In this document: positions 41,237-43,862 of the stretch, one piece after another | How the letters are laid out: each line of letters begins with the position of its first letter | How positions within the stretch are numbered: the stretch's first letter is position 1 | From: JBMNTP01 sp050945795 | GTDB lineage: Bacteria; Bacillota; Clostridia; Christensenellales; MGBC116941 | DNA length: 43,862 bases | Direction of reading: 5' to 3' | NCBI GenBank assembly: GCA_050945795.1 | Contig: JBMNTP010000016.1 | Coordinates: 1 to 43,862 of the forward strand | Translations under genes and position numbers: made by a program | Notes under the pieces: model-generated | Told to the model about the DNA's origin: nothing | Database searches by the model: none | Seen by the model: the letters and a program-made list of their open reading frames with translations, nothing else

Positions 41237-41346
41237 ACGCAGCGAGCGGACGCAAAGCTTCCGGCGGCTGAGAGAACATTGAACCACAAATCCTTTTGCA
41301 ATGCGAAAGTCGTCGCTGCGCGCCGTGTCGGCTGTGCCGACTTTTT
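41237..41346 (+). ncRNA. Candidate small structured RNA upstream of sbcD
   Basis: About 110 bases bounded by a putative promoter and a terminator. CGCAGCGA (41238-41245) pairs perfectly with TCGCTGCG (41313-41320), closing a domain that contains a CATTG/CAATG hairpin. A terminator stem GTCGGC / GCCGAC follows (41327-41341, TGT loop, TTTTT). The string GGACGCAAAGC at 41248-41258 matches a conserved piece of c-di-GMP-I riboswitches, but the remaining core is missing. A separate extended -10 (TGGTATAAT; TATAAT at 41351-41356) after the terminator serves sbcD, so this RNA would be independent of it. Confidence 0.45.
41327..41346 (+). terminator. Terminator of the candidate small RNA
   Basis: GTCGGC, TGT loop, GCCGAC, then TTTTT. 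Confidence 0.8.
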
Positions 41347-41384
41347 CTGGTATAATCTTATTATGATGGATTTTGGAGGGTATT

Positions 41385-42584
41385 ATGGGTTTTAGCTTTG
41401 TTCATTGCGCTGATTTGCATCTTGGAAGGAAGCCGGATGGGTCGGAGGAGAGGTTTTTTGATTTTGGCGCGGCGTTTATGGAGATAGCCAAATACGCTGT
41501 TGAAAATGACGCCGACTGCCTGCTGGTGGCAGGGGATTTTTTCGATAAAAGGTCTATAAACGCCGAAACACTGGAGCTGGCGCTCGAAACGCTAAAATAC
41601 TTAAAGCTAGAAAACCTCCCTGTTATAGCAATAGAGGGCAACCATGACAGGAGCAATTTTAGGGAAGGGCGAAGCTGGCTTGAATACCTTGACGGGGCAG
41701 GTTATATAAAGCTGCTAAAGCCAAAGGGCGAAGCGCTTGAGCTTATATCGCACGGCCAGTACGGCGGCTGCGTTACAGATATAAAAGGATATAAAATAAT
41801 AGGGCTAGGGTATCCCGGCGCACTTACACGGCAGCGCCTTATAGAGCTTTCTGAGCTTGAGAAGGACAAGTTTATACTCATGCTGCACGCCGGCGTTGAG
41901 AGGTTTGTGGATCAGGATGATTCCGGCATAAGGCTGCGAGAATTCGACGATTTAAAGGACAATATAATTTACGCCGCGCTCGGTCACATACATTCTAGGC
42001 AGGAGACGGCGGGTTTTCTCTATAATCCCGGCGCGCCGGAGAATGTTGATATAGACGAAGGGCGATACGCAGAAAAGGGCTTTTACCACGTTAAAATCGA
42101 TGATATGGGCAATGTAGATGTGCGGCATATGCAATCTAAGCGGCGGCCGGTGTATTTTATATCCGTTGATGTTGGAAAATGCGAGGACGCTGACGGCATT
42201 TATAATGCGGCGAAGGAGGCGGCTGACGCAGAAGGCATAGGGGAAGGGGCGGTTGTAGAGCTTAGGCTGTATGGTAAAACGGATATGGATACCGCGGTTG
42301 TCGATAGAAGGCGGGTTGAGGATGTTTTATATGCTCTGGGCTGCGTTCAGGTTAAAGTGGTGGACGAGCTTAATATGCTTTTTGGTGACGCGCCGGATAT
42401 GTTTGAAAGGAATGTTATCGAGGAGGGTATTATAGGCGCTCTCGCGGAGGAGATGGGACTGGCGGCGCGCGGGGCGGATATAGCGCAGGATATAATCGAT
42501 ATAAAGCAGATGCTGCTTGACCAGGCAGAGCCGGCGGATATTGAAATGGCGATTGAGGCTTTGAGGATGGGGGGAGATAGGTAA
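41385..42584 (+). CDS. sbcD: Exonuclease SbcCD subunit D
   Basis: A 399-residue Mre11-type nuclease. The ATG at 41385 has TTGGAGGG upstream. Phosphoesterase motifs are in order: VHCADLHLGR, VAGDFFDK, IEGNHDR, LHAGVE and ALGHIHSRQ. The C-terminal part (about 265-399) would contact SbcC. The SbcCD complex opens hairpins and trims blocked DNA ends. The stop codon overlaps the sbcC start by one base (TAATG), so the subunits are translated together. Confidence 0.93.
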   Translation: MGFSFVHCADLHLGRKPDGSEERFFDFGAAFMEIAKYAVENDADCLLVAGDFFDKRSINAETLELALETLKYLKLENLPVIAIEGNHDRSNFREGRSWLEYLDGAGYIKLLKPKGEALELISHGQYGGCVTDIKGYKIIGLGYPGALTRQRLIELSELEKDKFILMLHAGVERFVDQDDSGIRLREFDDLKDNIIYAALGHIHSRQETAGFLYNPGAPENVDIDEGRYAEKGFYHVKIDDMGNVDVRHMQSKRRPVYFISVDVGKCEDADGIYNAAKEAADAEGIGEGAVVELRLYGKTDMDTAVVDRRRVEDVLYALGCVQVKVVDELNMLFGDAPDMFERNVIEEGIIGALAEEMGLAARGADIAQDIIDIKQMLLDQAEPADIEMAIEALRMGGDR

Positions 42585-43862
42585 TGAGGGTGCTTTCTTT
42601 AAAGCTTGAAAATATAAAAAGCTATGCTTATGGCGAAATGAAGTTTAGCGGCGGCGTTAATTTTATATGCGGACTTAACGGCGCTGGAAAGACAACGATA
42701 ATAGAAAGCATAGGCTACGCGCTTTTTAACAGCCAGCCGTATCCCCGTATAGACAGCTTTATAAGGAAGGGCGCAAAAGAGGGCAGTATAGAGGTATTGT
42801 TTGAGGATAAGGACGCAAAGACGTGGCGAGTGGTAAGAAAGCTTAAAACAAACGGCACCGCAACATGGAATCTTTATGATGGAGATACGCCGATTAGCGT
42901 GCCGTCGAATGCTGAGCTTGAAAAGCGCATCGCCGAGCTGCTTGCCGTTTCAGGGCGCCGGCTTAATAAGATGTTTGAGGATGTTGTAGGCGTTGAGCAG
43001 GGCATGTTCACATATCCTTTTCTTTTACCCGACTCGGCGCGAAAAGAACATTTTGATAAGCTGCTCGGCGTTGATGATTATAAAAAGGCGTCGACAAATG
43101 GAAGTCCGGTTAGGTCGCATATAGAGAAGCGGCGCCATGAGCTTGAAAAGGCGGAAGCCGCAGCTTTAGCCATGGCGGAGGATCTTGAAGAGAAGGAGAA
43201 AGAGCTTTTAGATGTTAAAGCCGGAGCTGAAAAGCTTAAAAGCGATATGACGGCGGCGGCAAAACGCCTTGAAGGCTTTGAAGCCCAACGTGACGCGCTT
43301 AAGGCGGCGCTTGATAATATAGTTAAAATTGAGGCGGAGGCCGGAGCGTGCGAGAGCAGGCGAAAAGCGGCGGCGGATATGCTTGAGAGAGAGCGCCGCT
43401 CGGCTAAAGAGGCGTCTGACGCGGCGATAAAGGCCGAGGCCAGTCGCGCCGGATACCTGCGCTATATAGCGGCGCGGGATAACGCTCAGGTGCTGGAAGA
43501 TAAAAGGCGGCGGCGGGACGGCGTTAAGGAAGCGGAAACGGCGCTTAGAGCGCAGGCTGATAAGCTTATAGCCGCTGTAGAGCAGCGGCAAAAAGCGCTT
43601 GAGCAGTCGGTTTTAGAGGCGGATAAGTTGCAAAAGCAAAGCGACGCCGCGGCGGTTGAAGGCAAAAGCGCTTTGACTGCGTGTGAGACGGCACTTGATG
43701 GCATACGCTTGGGGATTATGGCGGTTAGTGAGCGGGAGCAGGAGGTTGAGCGCCTGAAGAACGAAGCCTTAGATGCGGACAAGCGGCTGGCTATCGCCGA
43801 AAGCCGGCTTGAGGCTATGCAAAAGGCGGAAAATGAGCTTAAGGAAAGCGTCGCCGTTATGG
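42584..43862 (+). CDS. sbcC: Exonuclease SbcCD subunit C, N-terminal part (cut by window end)
   Basis: The frame starts at the ATG at 42584, with GGGGGAG upstream, and runs open to the last base, giving about 426 residues. The N-terminus MRVLSLKLENIKSYAYGE and the Walker A motif GLNGAGKTT (about 32-40) mark an SMC-like ATPase; VVGVEQGMFTYPF is the Q-loop region of SbcC/Rad50. From about residue 185 the sequence turns into a long Ala/Glu/Lys-rich coiled coil. The zinc hook and Walker B half lie outside the window. Confidence 0.92.
   Translation, partial: MRVLSLKLENIKSYAYGEMKFSGGVNFICGLNGAGKTTIIESIGYALFNSQPYPRIDSFIRKGAKEGSIEVLFEDKDAKTWRVVRKLKTNGTATWNLYDGDTPISVPSNAELEKRIAELLAVSGRRLNKMFEDVVGVEQGMFTYPFLLPDSARKEHFDKLLGVDDYKKASTNGSPVRSHIEKRRHELEKAEAAALAMAEDLEEKEKELLDVKAGAEKLKSDMTAAAKRLEGFEAQRDALKAALDNIVKIEAEAGACESRRKAAADMLERERRSAKEASDAAIKAEASRAGYLRYIAARDNAQVLEDKRRRRDGVKEAETALRAQADKLIAAVEQRQKALEQSVLEADKLQKQSDAAAVEGKSALTACETALDGIRLGIMAVSEREQEVERLKNEALDADKRLAIAESRLEAMQKAENELKESVAVM

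Noticed and set aside
41248..41258. GGACGCAAAGC as a c-di-GMP-I riboswitch
   Set aside because: The first conserved helix and the tetraloop receptor are missing. Only one short conserved piece matches, so it is kept as part of an unassigned small RNA.
1..43862. CRISPR arrays, tRNA or rRNA genes, insertion sequences, prophage
   Set aside because: No regularly spaced repeats, cloverleaf-like stretches, transposase or phage proteins were seen on either strand.

Overview
The window looks like chromosomal DNA of an anaerobic, endospore-forming member of the Firmicutes, class Clostridia. Four things point there: a SpoVT orthologue behind a sigma-G-like promoter, [FeFe]-hydrogenase maturases HydE and HydG, a Thermotoga/clostridia-style maltosyltransferase plus short alpha-glucan phosphorylase, and strong AGGAGG ribosome binding sites with many TTG/GTG starts. 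No tRNA, rRNA, CRISPR array, transposase or phage gene was seen. I cannot name the genus. 37 genes are called, two of them cut by the window edges.

Layout. (1) 1-1547, minus strand: an ECF sigma factor operon with three small membrane proteins. (2) 1735-7143, plus: maltodextrin/glycogen breakdown (GH13 maltosyltransferase, GT35 phosphorylase) and a membrane-anchored PQQ-type beta-propeller, closed by a terminator. (3) 7202-15408, plus: the most distinctive part, a surface-fibre locus with a 1191-residue VWA protein, a SipW-type signal peptidase, three tandem TasA/camelysin-like proteins, a sortase-motif surface protein and a class B sortase. Its long AT-rich upstream region carries repeats. 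(4) 15743-16309: a DUF4489-like Cys-rich protein. (5) 16497-21097, minus: LarE and a GT2 glycosyltransferase behind their own promoter, then HydE, HydG and a TM1266-like regulator behind a structured leader. (6) 21509-23346, plus: a BTAD/SARP-like regulator and a small protein built of two copies of one domain. (7) 23507-28761: purF (minus, with PurR-box-like sites) divergent from ppk and ppx/gppA-HD. (8) 28922-34307: D-amino acid transaminase, sirtuin, NlpC/P60 hydrolase, a rubrerythrin-VIT1 fusion and an Fe-S aldo/keto reductase. (9) 34388-35990, minus: spoVT and a WbqC-like protein. (10) 36312-43862, plus: carA-carB, a LiaF-like membrane protein, a candidate small RNA, and sbcD-sbcC (sbcC runs off the end).

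How the parts may work together. The maltosyltransferase and phosphorylase form a classic maltodextrin mobilisation pair. PPK and Ppx/GppA make and break polyphosphate from one translationally coupled unit. The HydG-HydE-regulator unit serves [FeFe] hydrogenase assembly, although HydF is not in the window. In the 7.5-15.4 kb locus the SipW-type peptidase should process the three TasA-like subunits, while the sortase should anchor the protein ending in a TPKTG-type signal. Together with the VWA adhesin this suggests a biofilm-matrix or fibre system on a Gram-positive surface. Codon choice in that locus (more ATC/ATT for Ile) differs from the ATA-rich surrounding genes.

Limits: all function calls come from reading motifs and recalled family features. 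No alignment, folding or database search was run.
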